Assembly: GCA_014529385.2 (NCBI GenBank)
Contig: CM043952.1
Location: 67,095,870-67,159,869 of the forward strand
Length of the DNA: 64,000 nucleotides
Origin: Adiantum capillus-veneris
Lineage: Eukaryota > Streptophyta > Polypodiopsida > Polypodiales > Pteridaceae
Reading direction: 5' to 3'
This document shows, in pieces, positions 21,311 to 32,399 of this stretch (positions within the stretch are counted from its first letter, which is position 1; every line of letters starts with the position of its first letter). Made by a program: the position numbers and the translations under genes. Below the pieces are notes generated by a model. That model ran no database searches and was not told where the DNA came from. It saw only the letters and a list, made by a program, of their open reading frames with translations.

Positions 21311-23686
21311 ATGGGTGATCATGTTGAGCAACAGGGTATGCATTTTGACCCAGCAACAATGCAAATGTTTCGAGCATTTGCAATGTTCATGCAACAACAA
21401 CATGCTACTGAAAGAAGGGAGATTTCAGCAACAAAGTCCATACAAGCGGTCGTCAACAGAATGGATCAGTTCAATGGCAAAGATGTAACCAAGTACTTAC
21501 GCGAGTATGTGAAGGAGATGGAGCTGCATCGCGTGTCAGAAGGTGAGATGATTCAAAGCTTTGAGCTAGTTGTTGCTCCAAAAATTAGGGAGCATGTTAG
21601 AGCAATTAAAAATGGGCATGGGAGAAATTGGGAAGAACTCAAAGTAGCTTTAAAGGAGGAATATTTCATGGAGGACTCGGAGAGAGTGACCAAAAGGACA
21701 TTCTTAGAATGGGTAGTCAAGCCAAAGCAAGGACTATCAATAACAGAGCTACTTAGGGAATTTGAGCGGCGCTATGCACAACTCACTAGGACAGAAAGGG
21801 CCACACTAGATGCAGAGAAGAAAGATCTTTTCTTACAAGCTGCAGGTAAAGAGTTTCAAGAAAATTTGGAGCTTCTTCTTGAAGATAAAGATGCTGAGCA
21901 AGGACTAAAGACCGACTGGAATGAGGTTGAAGGTGCTGTCTCACTGCTTGCCAAACGACAAAGAAGAAGGGACAAGATGGTAGTAAACACTACAAGTCCT
22001 TCCACCTCAACTTCTGACAAAATGGTAAAGCCTACTTTTATCGCTCCTAAGTTTGATGAGTCCATGCTAGATGAGCTTGTGAAGGGAATGCGTGACTTGA
22101 AGGTGAAGTTTGCAAATCTTGAAGAAAAAGGCCAACCATCAGGGCCACTTCATAGGCAAAGACAACAACCCAAAGAAGGGTTTGTTAATAGATGTATTTG
22201 GTGTGATAGTACAAACCATGTAAGAAGGGATTGTGATGATTTTAGTGATGCTTTGTCAAAAGATGTTGTCTTTTTTAAGGATGGTAAAATCCACTTAAGA
22301 GAGACAGGTCTACCCTTGAGAACTAACTTTGGGAAGGGGGGAATGCAAACCTTAGTTGAAGATATGGCAACCAAGCATGCCACCTCTTCAGTTGAGGCAG
22401 CTACTTATGGAGTAAAAATTGAACATTTTTGTGATGAAGAGGTGAGTGACCATCATGGTCAAATTTGGCCAAATGTCATGCAATTAGCTAAAAAGGGAAA
22501 TCTTACAAAAGAGATTCTACATGAAGCAGGTGATTGCATACGTCTAGAAACGGGATGGAATGATCCAGTGGACTCATTGTCAGTGCATGCCTACATTACA
22601 AAATGCCAACAAAATGAGGCAATTGTAGAAGAGAAGCGCAGACGTGAGAATGCTGATGAAGGACCATCAAAAAGAGCTTCTAGAAGTGGGGGAAGAAGCG
22701 ACTCAATGCCTTCTCAAACACCCTCAACACAAGGAGCATCTCCACCTAAAGTACTCATGGAGGAGTCTACAACAGGAAAGAAGAAAGAGCCAACGAAAGG
22801 TAAGACAAAAGGCCCAACTTATAAACTACAATCTGATATTGAGGTTGCTACAGATTTAAAGAAAGTCTTGGAGGAAAGGATCTTGAATAGCAAGATTGAG
22901 TTTACTTTGGGAGAAGTTCTTGGCATTGCAAAGCGTGAATTCCATGAGGAGATCATTGACATCATCAAGAGAAAGAGGCAAACCCTTGCTGAAGTTTCTC
23001 GTCCACAGGTTGAAGGGGAAACCTCAAAGACACAAGGGATGCAACTGCAAAATAAGGAGAATGATGGAGCTGTGGTAGGATGCTACCAATCTAGTGGGAG
23101 AGTGAAGCAAGTGCATTTCTCAAATGATGATGAAGAAGTTGAAGATATTCCTAGGAGTTACTATTCACGAAGTCATTGGGCAAGGGCTACTACAGAAACT
23201 TTGGTCAAGGTAGGTGATCTTGAAGAGCCATTTGTTGCCTTGATTGACCATGGTTCAGAAATAAACATAATGTCAAAGAGTCTCTACAACAAGTGCAAAT
23301 GGCCAATGGACACAGATCATGGTTGGATGGTAAAAGTGGCAAACAATTCATCCGGTGAATTGTATGCAGCATGTCCAGGTGTGAAGGTGACAATAGGTGA
23401 TGTAAAGATTGACCAAAACTTCTTTGTACAGGATACATCTTCATATCATCTCATCCTTGGACAGCCCTACATTGTGGGAGTTCGAATGGAAACAAAGGTA
23501 ATGGACGATGGTTCAGCATATGCTAGGATACGTAGCAAAGATGGTAAACGTGTTGTCCAATTTCTCACAGTTTGTGTAAACCATGAAAGAAATCGTGACA
23601 ACCTCAGAGAACACCCTCTACCAAAGGTGAGCAAAGAGTTTCATGATCATAGAGAAATGATGGGTTTTGGCCAAGTACCATTGTAA
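21311..23686 (+). CDS. Gag-protease polyprotein of element A
   Basis: The first ATG of the frame is at 21311 (MGDHVEQQGMHFDP), giving about 791 residues. A capsid-like region (about residues 50-190) contains WEELKVALKEEYFMED and LLREFERRYAQL. A CCHC knuckle follows, CIWCDSTNHVRRDC (about 22195). After a long charged linker, the retropepsin domain has EEPFVALIDHGSEINIMS (catalytic D-H-G-S in place of D-S/T-G) and SYHLILGQPYI. DHGS is unusual for plant gypsy elements but is what I recall from fungal ones. The frame ends at TAA 23684-23686, before RT, which is in a different frame. Confidence 0.85.
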   Translation: MGDHVEQQGMHFDPATMQMFRAFAMFMQQQHATERREISATKSIQAVVNRMDQFNGKDVTKYLREYVKEMELHRVSEGEMIQSFELVVAPKIREHVRAIKNGHGRNWEELKVALKEEYFMEDSERVTKRTFLEWVVKPKQGLSITELLREFERRYAQLTRTERATLDAEKKDLFLQAAGKEFQENLELLLEDKDAEQGLKTDWNEVEGAVSLLAKRQRRRDKMVVNTTSPSTSTSDKMVKPTFIAPKFDESMLDELVKGMRDLKVKFANLEEKGQPSGPLHRQRQQPKEGFVNRCIWCDSTNHVRRDCDDFSDALSKDVVFFKDGKIHLRETGLPLRTNFGKGGMQTLVEDMATKHATSSVEAATYGVKIEHFCDEEVSDHHGQIWPNVMQLAKKGNLTKEILHEAGDCIRLETGWNDPVDSLSVHAYITKCQQNEAIVEEKRRRENADEGPSKRASRSGGRSDSMPSQTPSTQGASPPKVLMEESTTGKKKEPTKGKTKGPTYKLQSDIEVATDLKKVLEERILNSKIEFTLGEVLGIAKREFHEEIIDIIKRKRQTLAEVSRPQVEGETSKTQGMQLQNKENDGAVVGCYQSSGRVKQVHFSNDDEEVEDIPRSYYSRSHWARATTETLVKVGDLEEPFVALIDHGSEINIMSKSLYNKCKWPMDTDHGWMVKVANNSSGELYAACPGVKVTIGDVKIDQNFFVQDTSSYHLILGQPYIVGVRMETKVMDDGSAYARIRSKDGKRVVQFLTVCVNHERNRDNLREHPLPKVSKEFHDHREMMGFGQVPL

Positions 23687-23763
23687 AGCGGGATTGCAGT
23701 GGTACAGAAAGAAAAAGGGTCTCGCCTGATCCAAAAATAGGTGAAGCATTTTCAAAGAGCTCC

Positions 23764-25077
23764 TTGGTAACAAAGAATGGATCAGTATGTTTTACAAAAC
23801 TTGAAGATTTGAAGAGATGTGATAAGCAATATGTGCATAATGTACAAATGTGCATGAAAAAGAGTGGGTTGCTAGAGCCTACTGAAAATGTTTTGGGTTT
23901 GTGTGAACAAGTTTCTTTTGTAGATACTATGGGTGAGCTTGATGCTATAATGAGGTCTAGTTTGCATCTTGAAAATGAAGTTGTGGAAGTTTGCTCTATG
24001 GAAATGTATCAAGTAATAGAAGCCTTTAAAGAAAGCCAAACAGTAGGCCCAGAAGTCCATGTTGAAACTAAATACAAGAGTGTAGCAAAGAAGGTGAAAC
24101 CAGTAGCTTCACCCTTACCACCCAACAACAGGGAAAAGATTGAACAGGCTTCTTTACAACCAAGTTTGCGGAATCCTAAAAAGATCGGGCATACCTTCAC
24201 AAAGGAGTCTTTTCAAGAGTTGCAGATTGGTTGCGAGGAGTTTCTAACACAGGAGGAGACAAAGTGCTTCAAAGAAATGCTTTCAAAGCATGGTAAGGCT
24301 TTTGCATTTGAGCCACATGAGATAGGATGTGTTGATCCTTATATTGTAGCTCCTATGGTAATTTTCACAATACCTCATGTGCCTTGGAATCTGCGGCCTA
24401 TTCCGGTTCCAAAGGCTCATTTGCCAAAGTTGGTAGAGCTACTGAATGAGAAAATCAAAATGGGAATCTTGGAGCCTTCTTGTGCTCCATACTCAAACAG
24501 GTGGTTCACAGTTCCAAAGAAGAATGGTTCTCTACGCTTCATCCAAGATATGCAACCAGTGAACAAGGTTACAATTAGAAATGTAGGAACAGGTCCAATT
24601 GTGGATGAATTTGCAGAGGCGTTTGCAGGGAGGGCAATCTACTCAATGGGGGATCTCTACTCAGGGTATGATCAATTTCAGCTTGCAATCGAAAGCAGAG
24701 ACTTGACAACCATGAGGACACCTTTGGGTTTGGTAAGGATGTGTACCTTGCCACAGGGAGCAACCAACTCGGTTGCACATATGATGAATGGGATGAATAA
24801 GGTCTTACGTGACTTTATTCCTCAAATCACAATGCCTTTCATTGATGATTTGCCTATCAAAGGATGTGAAGAAAATGACAAAGATGAAGCTTTGGATCTC
24901 AAGGGATGTCGCAGGTTTGTGGTAAATCACATAAATGATTGTGATAAAATTTTGTCTAGGTTGGAAGAAGTGAATCTTACATTGTCAGGGAAAAAGTCTA
25001 TGTTTGGTGTCAAAGAAGTGCTCATTGTGGGGTACATGTGCGGGCCATATGTAGGAAACCTTGTCCATCAAAGGTAG
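23764..25077 (+). CDS. Reverse transcriptase of element A
   Basis: After a long pre-RT region (KIGHTFTKESFQELQIG, HGKAFAFEPHEIGCVDP) the RT domain shows VPWNLRPIPVPKAHLPKL, APYSNRWFTVPKKNGSLRF, DLYSGYDQFQLAIESRDLTT, LPQGATNSVAHMMNGMN and the catalytic FIDDLPIKG (F-I-D-D). Compared with plant gypsy RT, the LPQGATNS and DDLPIKG wording is distinctive. The first residues are uncertain because the link to the protease frame is broken. A frameshift at about 25050, seen where GPYVGNLVHQR ends and RKPCPSKVDAIQRM continues in the next frame, separates it from RNase H. Confidence 0.88.
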   Translation: MVTKNGSVCFTKLEDLKRCDKQYVHNVQMCMKKSGLLEPTENVLGLCEQVSFVDTMGELDAIMRSSLHLENEVVEVCSMEMYQVIEAFKESQTVGPEVHVETKYKSVAKKVKPVASPLPPNNREKIEQASLQPSLRNPKKIGHTFTKESFQELQIGCEEFLTQEETKCFKEMLSKHGKAFAFEPHEIGCVDPYIVAPMVIFTIPHVPWNLRPIPVPKAHLPKLVELLNEKIKMGILEPSCAPYSNRWFTVPKKNGSLRFIQDMQPVNKVTIRNVGTGPIVDEFAEAFAGRAIYSMGDLYSGYDQFQLAIESRDLTTMRTPLGLVRMCTLPQGATNSVAHMMNGMNKVLRDFIPQITMPFIDDLPIKGCEENDKDEALDLKGCRRFVVNHINDCDKILSRLEEVNLTLSGKKSMFGVKEVLIVGYMCGPYVGNLVHQR

Positions 25078-27251
25078 ATGCCATCCAAAGAATGAAAGAA
25101 ACATGCACTAGCATCACTGAGGTTAGAAGGTTTCTGGGAGCATGTGTCTTCTATGTTATTTGGATTCCACATTATGCACATGTAGCTGATCCTCTTTATC
25201 AGCTGCTTAGAAAGAATCAAAAGTTTAAATGGACAGAAGCACATGTAAAATCCATGAAAAAGCTAAAGGAGTTACTCCAGTCAGCAACGACTTTAAGAAA
25301 GGTAGACTATGAGTGTCAAAGGCCAGTGATTGTGACAGTAGATACCAGTCCTACAGGGATTGGATGGGCAATAGGGCAAGATGACAAAGAAGGACACAGG
25401 TATGTGGTAAGATTTGGAGCAAAGGTACTAAGTGCTCGCCAAAGAAACTATCCACAGATAAAGAGAGAGTTATGGGGTATGGTTACAGCCTTGAAAAGTG
25501 GGAAAGAGTACCTAATTGGTGCATGTGTGGTTGTAGAAATAGATTGTCTACCACTTCTTGGGATGATTACAAGCTGCTCAACACCAGACATTGCTATGTT
25601 GCGGTGGATTGCCTACATTAAGTCCTTAGATCCCGAGTTTAAGCACATTGCAGGTAAAGACAATACAGTGGCAGATATGCTATCAAGGGCAAGGTATGAA
25701 GATGAGTCACAAATGATTGATGAGGGAGATGATGTAGGCACAAAATTCTATTCTATCTCTCATGTCAAAGGTAACAATGTCTGCATGACTAATTCACTTG
25801 AATTGTTCTTGAAAGATCTTTATGAAGGTGATTGGCTTTCTATTGGAAGGTACTTGAGTACTCTAACAAAACAGGATGATTGGTCTGAACAAGAATTCAA
25901 GAGAATACGCAGGAAAGCATATGGGTACTTTTTAAGGGATGGTTACTTGTGGAAGCATCCTAAACAAAAGGGTGCTACACCACAACGGGTTATATGTAAA
26001 AAAGAGACTCAAGTAAAGCTCATGCAAGAGTTTCATGAGAGTCTATGGGCTGGACACAGGGGTGTGTGGGCAACCTTCTCCAAGTTGAAAGAAAAATACT
26101 GGTGGAAGGGTATGTATAAAGATGTATCTCAGTTTGTAGAGTCATGTGTAACTTGTCAAATGTATTCAAATGTTCGACATCGTGATGGATTGCACCCTAC
26201 ATATCCACTAGCCATGCACTATAAATGGGTTGTGGATCTAGTCACGATGCCTTTAGGACTCTGGCAGATGAGATACTTGGTTCTTGCACGAGAGGACCTA
26301 ACTAACCAGGTTGAAGGAAGAGCATTAAGAGCTAAGACCACAGAAGCTGTGTGCAAATTCCTTCTTGATGAGGTGATTTGCCGTTATGGTTGTGTGGGAA
26401 AAATCATTGCAGATCGAGGTGAACTGGATGCCGAAGAAGCAAGGGAGTTCTTTTCTAGATTAGGGATCAAGCTTTCTCTTACTACAGCTTACAACCCTGA
26501 AGGCAATGGAAAGAGTGAAAGAGGGCATCCTCCTATCATCAAAGCTTTGGCCAAGGCTTGCGAAGGAAGAATTGGTGAGTGGCCAAAACTGTTACCATAT
26601 GCTTTATGGGCTGATTGTACAACACATAGCTCAGTAACTGGCTACATGCCTGCGGAGCTAATGTATGGTCAAAAGCCAGTGATGCCGATTGAAGATACAA
26701 TTCCTACATGGAATGTACTACCTTGGCAAGAGGGGCTTAGTAGGGAAGATCTCCTTGCACTGCGTATAAGGCAGCTAAAGAGAAGACCTGGAGACATTGA
26801 AGCTGCAAAAGAACGACTCAAAAATGCAAGGTTGAAAAACAAGGACTATTTTGATAAGCGACATCGACTCAGGAGCAAAGCAATTGACAAAGGTGACTGG
26901 GTTTTAGTGTATGATAGTAGCCTTGATAACCAGCATACAGTCATGCGTAAGTTCTCAAAAAGATGGTTTGGACCGTATGTTGTAAAGCATGTGCATGAAA
27001 ATGCTACTTACAGCTTGTCTGAACTAGATGGTACAGAAGTAAAGATTCCCATTGCAGGAAAAAGGATTAAAATGTTTAAGAGAAGAGGAGACAATGATCT
27101 CGAAGATATGGATGAGGAAGAAGAGAGAAACACAGGTGAAGATCAAAGTGAACATGAAGCCCTGGAATCATCCACTGAAGAAGAAGACAAGGAAGATGTA
27201 CAATCTTACAAAGAGACAATGTGGCACATACCGGAGGATGTGCAGGTTTAG
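25038..27251 (+). CDS. RNase H and integrase of element A
   Basis: RT end and connection (VDAIQRMKETC, EVRRFLGACVFYVIWIP) lead to RNase H with VIVTVDTSPTGIGWAIGQ, RQRNYPQIKRELWGMVTAL and VVEIDCLPLLGMI. The integrase zinc-binding part starts at HESLWAGHRGVW (about residue 333) and ends CVTCQ. The core has VVDLVTMP, IIADRGELDA and NGKSERGHPPII; the second Asp and the Glu are about 35 residues apart, as in the D,D35E family. The C-terminal part has a GDWVLVYDSSLDN barrel-like segment and a long acidic tail, with no chromodomain. Apart from the upstream frameshift this 737-residue frame is intact. Confidence 0.9.
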   Translation: MRAICRKPCPSKVDAIQRMKETCTSITEVRRFLGACVFYVIWIPHYAHVADPLYQLLRKNQKFKWTEAHVKSMKKLKELLQSATTLRKVDYECQRPVIVTVDTSPTGIGWAIGQDDKEGHRYVVRFGAKVLSARQRNYPQIKRELWGMVTALKSGKEYLIGACVVVEIDCLPLLGMITSCSTPDIAMLRWIAYIKSLDPEFKHIAGKDNTVADMLSRARYEDESQMIDEGDDVGTKFYSISHVKGNNVCMTNSLELFLKDLYEGDWLSIGRYLSTLTKQDDWSEQEFKRIRRKAYGYFLRDGYLWKHPKQKGATPQRVICKKETQVKLMQEFHESLWAGHRGVWATFSKLKEKYWWKGMYKDVSQFVESCVTCQMYSNVRHRDGLHPTYPLAMHYKWVVDLVTMPLGLWQMRYLVLAREDLTNQVEGRALRAKTTEAVCKFLLDEVICRYGCVGKIIADRGELDAEEAREFFSRLGIKLSLTTAYNPEGNGKSERGHPPIIKALAKACEGRIGEWPKLLPYALWADCTTHSSVTGYMPAELMYGQKPVMPIEDTIPTWNVLPWQEGLSREDLLALRIRQLKRRPGDIEAAKERLKNARLKNKDYFDKRHRLRSKAIDKGDWVLVYDSSLDNQHTVMRKFSKRWFGPYVVKHVHENATYSLSELDGTEVKIPIAGKRIKMFKRRGDNDLEDMDEEEERNTGEDQSEHEALESSTEEEDKEDVQSYKETMWHIPEDVQV

Positions 27252-27261
27252 AGGGGGTGGA
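27249..27261 (+). promoter_or_regulatory. Polypurine tract of element A
   Basis: TAGAGGGGGTGGA directly precedes the 3' LTR and overlaps the integrase stop region; it would prime plus-strand DNA synthesis. Confidence 0.8.
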
Positions 27262-29271
27262 TGTCGTGCTGTGACACGTACATAGTGGGAACGCATGCTA
27301 CAAAATCTATCTTGTATTTTTTTTTAGATACATAATTATATTTCCTATAATGTACATATGCATATGTAAGTATAAAAATAAGCTTTCTATCTCATCTTAT
27401 TATTTATCTCAAGGGTAATGTATTCTTACTTTACCATCAAAAAAATACTATGGGAAAAGTGTCAATAGCTCCGCCTCTTTAACTTGGGGCAAAAAAGCAT
27501 TGATTCTTTATTTCTACTATTTCATTATCATCTCACACCCTAGCTAGATTCTATATCTAGGGTAAACTCCAATATATATATATTCTATGTATTTTTTATA
27601 CTTTTCTTATATTTCTTTTTAAATAGCTACTAGGAGAGAATCAAATCCTAGTGGGACACTAGGTGGCATGATTTCAAAGATACACTTATTTTAATGCATT
27701 ATTGCAAGCATGATAACAAAACTTTGTCAAGGAGCAATGTCATGATTTCATATGGCATGAGGTGTCCTTTGGAATCAAATGAAAGTCTAAGCTAAGGGGA
27801 CCACATGAAGACTTTTGCTGCCAGAAATAAACCCTATTTTGATGAATTTTTTACACAAGGTTCCAATACGAATTGGAGAATGATTTTAAAATGAAAATCG
27901 TAGCTAATGAGCTGAAGTTTCTGCCCATATTTTTACTTTTTTATTTGGAGCTACGGTTGAGGAGATATGATCAAAATACTGGACCCCAGTCTGCCCACAT
28001 CATGCAGGGACAGCTCATTTCCAACTTTTCCAATTCCTGTTCACACTGGCTCCTCTCTTCTTGTGTAAACCCTTGTGGGTTCCCTTCACCTATAAAAGGG
28101 AACCTCTTCTTCCTTGGAAGGAACTCAAGCATTCAAGCCATTGATGAGAGGAATTCTTGAGGGAGTGAGTAGTAATGCCTAATTGTACTTAGCCCCATTA
28201 ACATAAGCCCAAGCCTACACTTTCTCCTAGAGGAAAACTAGCCATTCTTGTACGCCATCCTTGGAGGATCAACTCTAATCAAAGAAGGTGTTGTACTTGG
28301 CGTATCAATCAACGTTGAATTCTCCCCTCTTCTTCTCTCTCCCATCAATAATGGTGCCGAAGGGTTTCAAGTAAGATGTGTTCTACATTGATGTTTTCTT
28401 GATTTCTTGTTGTTTTCATTTTCATCTCTAATCCAACATATATATATGTATCTAATCTCATCTCCTTAACCAAACCTATCTCTCTCATTCTTAGTAATTC
28501 ATCCTCTCTAGGTTCTCTTTGCTACAGGTACATCTCTCCCCGCAGTATCCTTATTGCCTACGGGCAAGAATAGGGCTTGGGAGGGAAACTTCTCATCTCT
28601 TCACTTCTCTCGTATCTACATTTCTCACATACTATCCTAGATGAATAACCCACATGATGATCATTTCTATCGCTTTCACTCTGTACGATCTATTAGAATT
28701 AACGTATGGATTAGCCGTAAAATACACTTTCAACAACGTATAGTGTTTCTCTTCGGCCCTGAAAGGCTCAATGAAATACTTCTATCACCGGATCCCATCA
28801 TACTACCTCTCATAGACTATAATTTTTCTTTTGATGTAAGCGTAGTTATCTTGCTATGAACCAAGAGGATTTGTACACACAATTAATCCCAATCACTAGG
28901 CAAAATATATATATTATGGTAAGCACAAAACTACAATTCCAAAGAACAATTCGTAGCCTATTTGGTCAGCCAAGATTGAATGCCATTAACTCATCCATTA
29001 ACCCTTTCATATTACCCATGATACGATATGACCATAGCCTTGATGTTTTCATATTCGTATTGTTTTGACATTCTCTTTTGCGTTCTTTCTTTGTGTGTGT
29101 GTGAGTGCAAGAGAGAAAGAGTGAGTCTTCTTTGATTGCACTTCTTTCCAAACCCTAGTCTTCATGGCATCCATGGTTTAACTCCTTCATATAGTTTTTG
29201 TTGAGCTCTCTCACAAACTCTCACAGCCATAAGCCCGGTGCTTTCCTGGCAAGACCACAAATTTCTCGACA
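27262..29271 (+). repeat. 3' LTR of element A (2,010 bp)
   Basis: Same length and ends as the 5' LTR, with 13 substitutions seen by eye and no indels. Both small ORFs are preserved (28641-28859, 28856-29068), each with one amino-acid change (a Cys to Arg change in ORF 1, a Leu to Pro change in ORF 2). TATA box at 28091-28097. Confidence 0.93.
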
Positions 29272-29275
29272 ACGT

Positions 29276-30450
29276 ATACCCATAGAAGCAGGCATTCAAT
29301 TAAAAACATCTCTACATCCATAGGCAAAGTGAGCCTATTTCAGAGCAACTTGGAGAAATTTTACAATGGTTTTGATGCTATTGGCGATGGATGTCCTTCA
29401 TGCACATGCAATAGAGAGAGGAGAATCCTGTTACTTTCCACCATCACCCAAAAAAATCAGGAAAAAGTAAGTTCATAAGGAGGAAGGCCGGTGTCGTAAG
29501 AACCTCCTATGTGTTGTGTATGTCCCTCTAATAAATCATGCATGAGACAACACCTGGTTGAGAGGGTCCATGGTGTAGGCTTGGAGAGTTGCAAAAAGTT
29601 CAGCACTTGGTGAGATAGTATGAGATCCTCTTGCAATGATCTTTTAGGGAGTCTTGCCCTTATATAGGTTTCTCCAAGGTCTTGATTCCTTCCAAATAAA
29701 CTTAACCGTGCAAAAAAAAAAGGGGAAGGAGTGGGGGGTCTTTCTTTATTGTATTTAGGTGAGGGGAGTGGGGGTGGTCAATTATAGATTCCCTTTTAAT
29801 GAGGCTAACACTCTTCTCTGTCTACCCACGTCCTTTGTAGGAGGTGTTTACTTACAAGGTCCTTTTTGTGGGTTGAGTTATGTTTTGAGAGGGGTGTGTT
29901 CTAAGGGGGGGTTTTCCACCAAGCCTTGTCTATATGCCTGCCAATATCACGGGGAGAGGCCCTCCTCCACCCACACTAGGAGGTATGATCCCTTTTAATT
30001 TTAGGGGGCACTAGGGTCCCTAAGGGGTCCTAGTGCCCTCCAATTTAAGGTTGTCCAAGACATCAGTGATTAAGCATGTCTATGAGGATGCCGTGTAGTT
30101 TTGCAAGTGGCCTCTAACCAATCGCCATAACTTTGCACATTCAAAACCGTTGTTACAGAATGCTTGGTGAGATTCTTTTGATGTCTTTTGCGGCATCTAA
30201 TGGGTATCTGTTACAAAATAGAATGGGTTTTATTTGGGAGAGAATCACTTTGTGGGCCCATTCAGTAGGTCTATTGCTTGACCTTTGGAGATATTTGATA
30301 GGTTTGTAGGGTAGACATCCTCTTTTTTGGAGAGGTTTTTGACTAATTGGTTATTGATGATGGTTAGTTGAAGATTGAGGAATTTGGCTTGGGTGCCAAT
30401 AATACTTTCAATGCTTGGGCACTCAGGTTATATGGTGTGGTTATTCATGA
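29276..30450 (-). other. Distal part of unidentified retroelement F
   Basis: Minus-strand sequence just past the RT (about 30300-30450) still reads as coding (AKFLNLQLTIINNQLVK), a pattern seen after the palm of Penelope-like RTs. Below about 30100 no frame is convincing. I searched by eye for a GIY-YIG endonuclease, which many Penelope elements carry after RT, and did not find one. Element A ends at 29271 and may have removed or displaced the rest. Confidence 0.35.
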
Positions 30451-30451
30451 A

Positions 30452-31772
30452 CTATAAAGGTTCCTCTGAGTTGATGATGAGGAGGTCATCAACGTATCTA
30501 TAAGGCGTGCCTAATTTTTCCAAGATGGATTTTGGATTAGGTGAGTTAAGGATTTTTTCAAGGTAATCATACTCTAAAGCATGAAGGTAGAGATTGCACC
30601 ATAGGGGGGAGCATGCTAATCCCATGGGTATGCCATTGATTTGCCTATACACACGGTTTTGATGTTGAATAAACATGTGGTTGATGAGCCATGTGTTAAG
30701 TTCAATCACTTGTTGAAGTGAGAACGAGAGGCTTGATTTGTAGGGGTATGTAGACCATGTTCCTTCGATACATGAAGAAGGGATTCTTTTCAACGATATG
30801 AATGGTTGGTGTGCAATATACAAAGCCACATAAATGAGGTATGATATATGGTGAATGAGACCTTGAGATCGTGGTGGGGAATATTTTCATAAAGTCTCTT
30901 TACATCACTTGAGTATGATGTTTTTGCTTCTTTTGATAGATCAAGGGCACACTCATAAATATAATCCACTATCCACCAAGGTTGAATATGTAGGTTGTGG
31001 AATAGGAGATCCTTGAGGTCAAGGTTTTTGGCTCGTTGTTTGAGGTAAGGGATGCATGTCTTGAGGATGCAAGCCATAAGCGAGAAATTTTTGTGTAGTA
31101 ATCGGTAGAGACACATGTAATCCATCAAAATGCCTCCTTGTGGCTTTTGTAAGTTGCTGTGAGAAAGGGTAGAGAGTTTTTTTTGACTTGCAATATAGGA
31201 GTGAGAGTGTTGCTTATGAATGATAACGTGTGGTCAACTCCCATGGTGTATGGCTCAAAGTCTAGTCCTTGGAGCCTTTTGTTGGCTTCCGAGATGATTA
31301 GATGTTTGCATATAAGGACCGGGTTATTGGCTGCTTTATCTAGACATGTGATGAAGAATTGGCTTCTTAGCTCATCGATCTCGGGTTGGAGATCTGAGTA
31401 TACTCGGTGTTGATTTTTTAAAGGGAGGTATTTGTCACAATACCCATAGAGCACCTGGTGCCCATGAGGGCTACTCATAATGTTATTTGAGGTTAGGAAG
31501 TCCACGACTTTGCTTAATTCAAGGGTGGCTTCCTCAAGCAGTGGTGGCCTAGAGGGTATGTGTCCCAAACCATAAGAGCTTAGTATCGCAAGCTCTGGGC
31601 TGACAAATTGCCTTATGTTTGTAGAGATAAGATGCCCAGAGGCCTTGTTAAGTTCATCGGGCAAAGTATGACATGCACAAGTGGACAATGGATCATGCTT
31701 AAAAGCAAACACTTCTCTACCATTACATATTTGAACTTTTAAAGGGGGAAAAAGGCCCAACTGAAGAGACAT
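30452..31772 (-). pseudogene. Penelope-like reverse transcriptase (element F), degraded
   Basis: An upstream piece (31125-31772) contains SSPHGHQVLYGYCDKYLPLK, FFITCLDKAANNPVLICK and, near its end, LPFLTATYKSHKEAF. A downstream piece (30452-30829) contains YRQINGIPMGLACSPLWCNL, YLHALEYDYLEKIL and the catalytic YRYVDDLLIIN. G-I-P-M-G followed by C-S-P and then Y-x-D-D-L-L-I-I-N is typical of Penelope-like or telomerase-related RTs and unlike gypsy, copia or LINE. Frame changes near 31125 and 30830 break it. The class is inferred from motif wording alone; another unclassified RT group is possible. Confidence 0.5.
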
Positions 31773-32395
31773 TCATCCCAGGTGGGGGTGGTGGCCATAC
31801 AAAGTCCAAACAAGAAAAGGCTTAAGAAAGACTTTAGGTAAGGTATATTTAGGAGAGGGTTTACAAAACAAATTGGTATAAAAGTGCCTTTGGAGGAAGT
31901 TTTTTTCTGCAAAAAAGGGTGACCATGCTCATCACGGGTGACCTGCAATACCCTTTTTAGTCATAGAGTAGGGCCTTAGCACTGTTAGCACATTGAGCAG
32001 TAAATGTAAAGCGGGTGCGTGAGTTCTACACAGAAGGTTTTGCCCAGAGAGGGGATTGTGAGGAGAAGGATGGATATCATGAGGCTCCTTGTGGCATGAA
32101 GCAACTGCTAGAAGAGTCGACTGGCGACCCATTGGTTCGCCTAGATAGTGAGGAGGAGAATGTGACTGGGCATTGTGGTGTGTAAGGTTACCGCCCATGT
32201 CCCCTAACGCATCGATTAAGTTACGACCTCGCACGCTTACCACCACGCATATTTGACATTCTGTCAAGGTTAATGGCCGCGTAGATGAAGTTATCAACTT
32301 TGGAGTTGGGGTCCACAGAGGGAGCATTCTGATCAGACAAGAGAGTATACCTCATGGCATCCTTTAATTTTTGTCTATAGAGTAAGTGAATGAGC
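31773..32395 (-). pseudogene. Upstream coding sequence of element F
   Basis: Minus-strand coding-like sequence upstream of the RT. Next to the element B insertion it reads RQKLKDAMRYTLLSDQNAPS and VDNFIYAAINLDRMSNMRGG, then loses its frame. A longer open frame (31932-32327) overlaps it in another frame and looks like a shadow. No domain recognised. Confidence 0.3.
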
Positions 32396-32399
32396 ATGG

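Larger units (their letters stand above)
19248..29271 (+). mobile_element. Element A: young full-length Ty3/gypsy retrotransposon (10,024 bp)
   Basis: Two 2,010-bp LTRs (19248-21257 and 27262-29271) with TG...CA ends enclose PBS, gag-protease, RT, RNase H and integrase, then a polypurine tract. A 4-bp target duplication ACGT flanks it (19244-19247, 29272-29275). By eye I count 13 differences between the LTRs, about 0.6%, so the insertion is recent. Despite this, gag-protease, RT and RNase H-integrase lie in three frames. There is no chromodomain. The polyprotein wording (DHGSEIN protease, FIDDLPIKG RT, long RNase H) resembles gypsy elements I associate with basidiomycete fungi more than ordinary plant clades. 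That affinity is memory-based inference. Confidence 0.93.
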
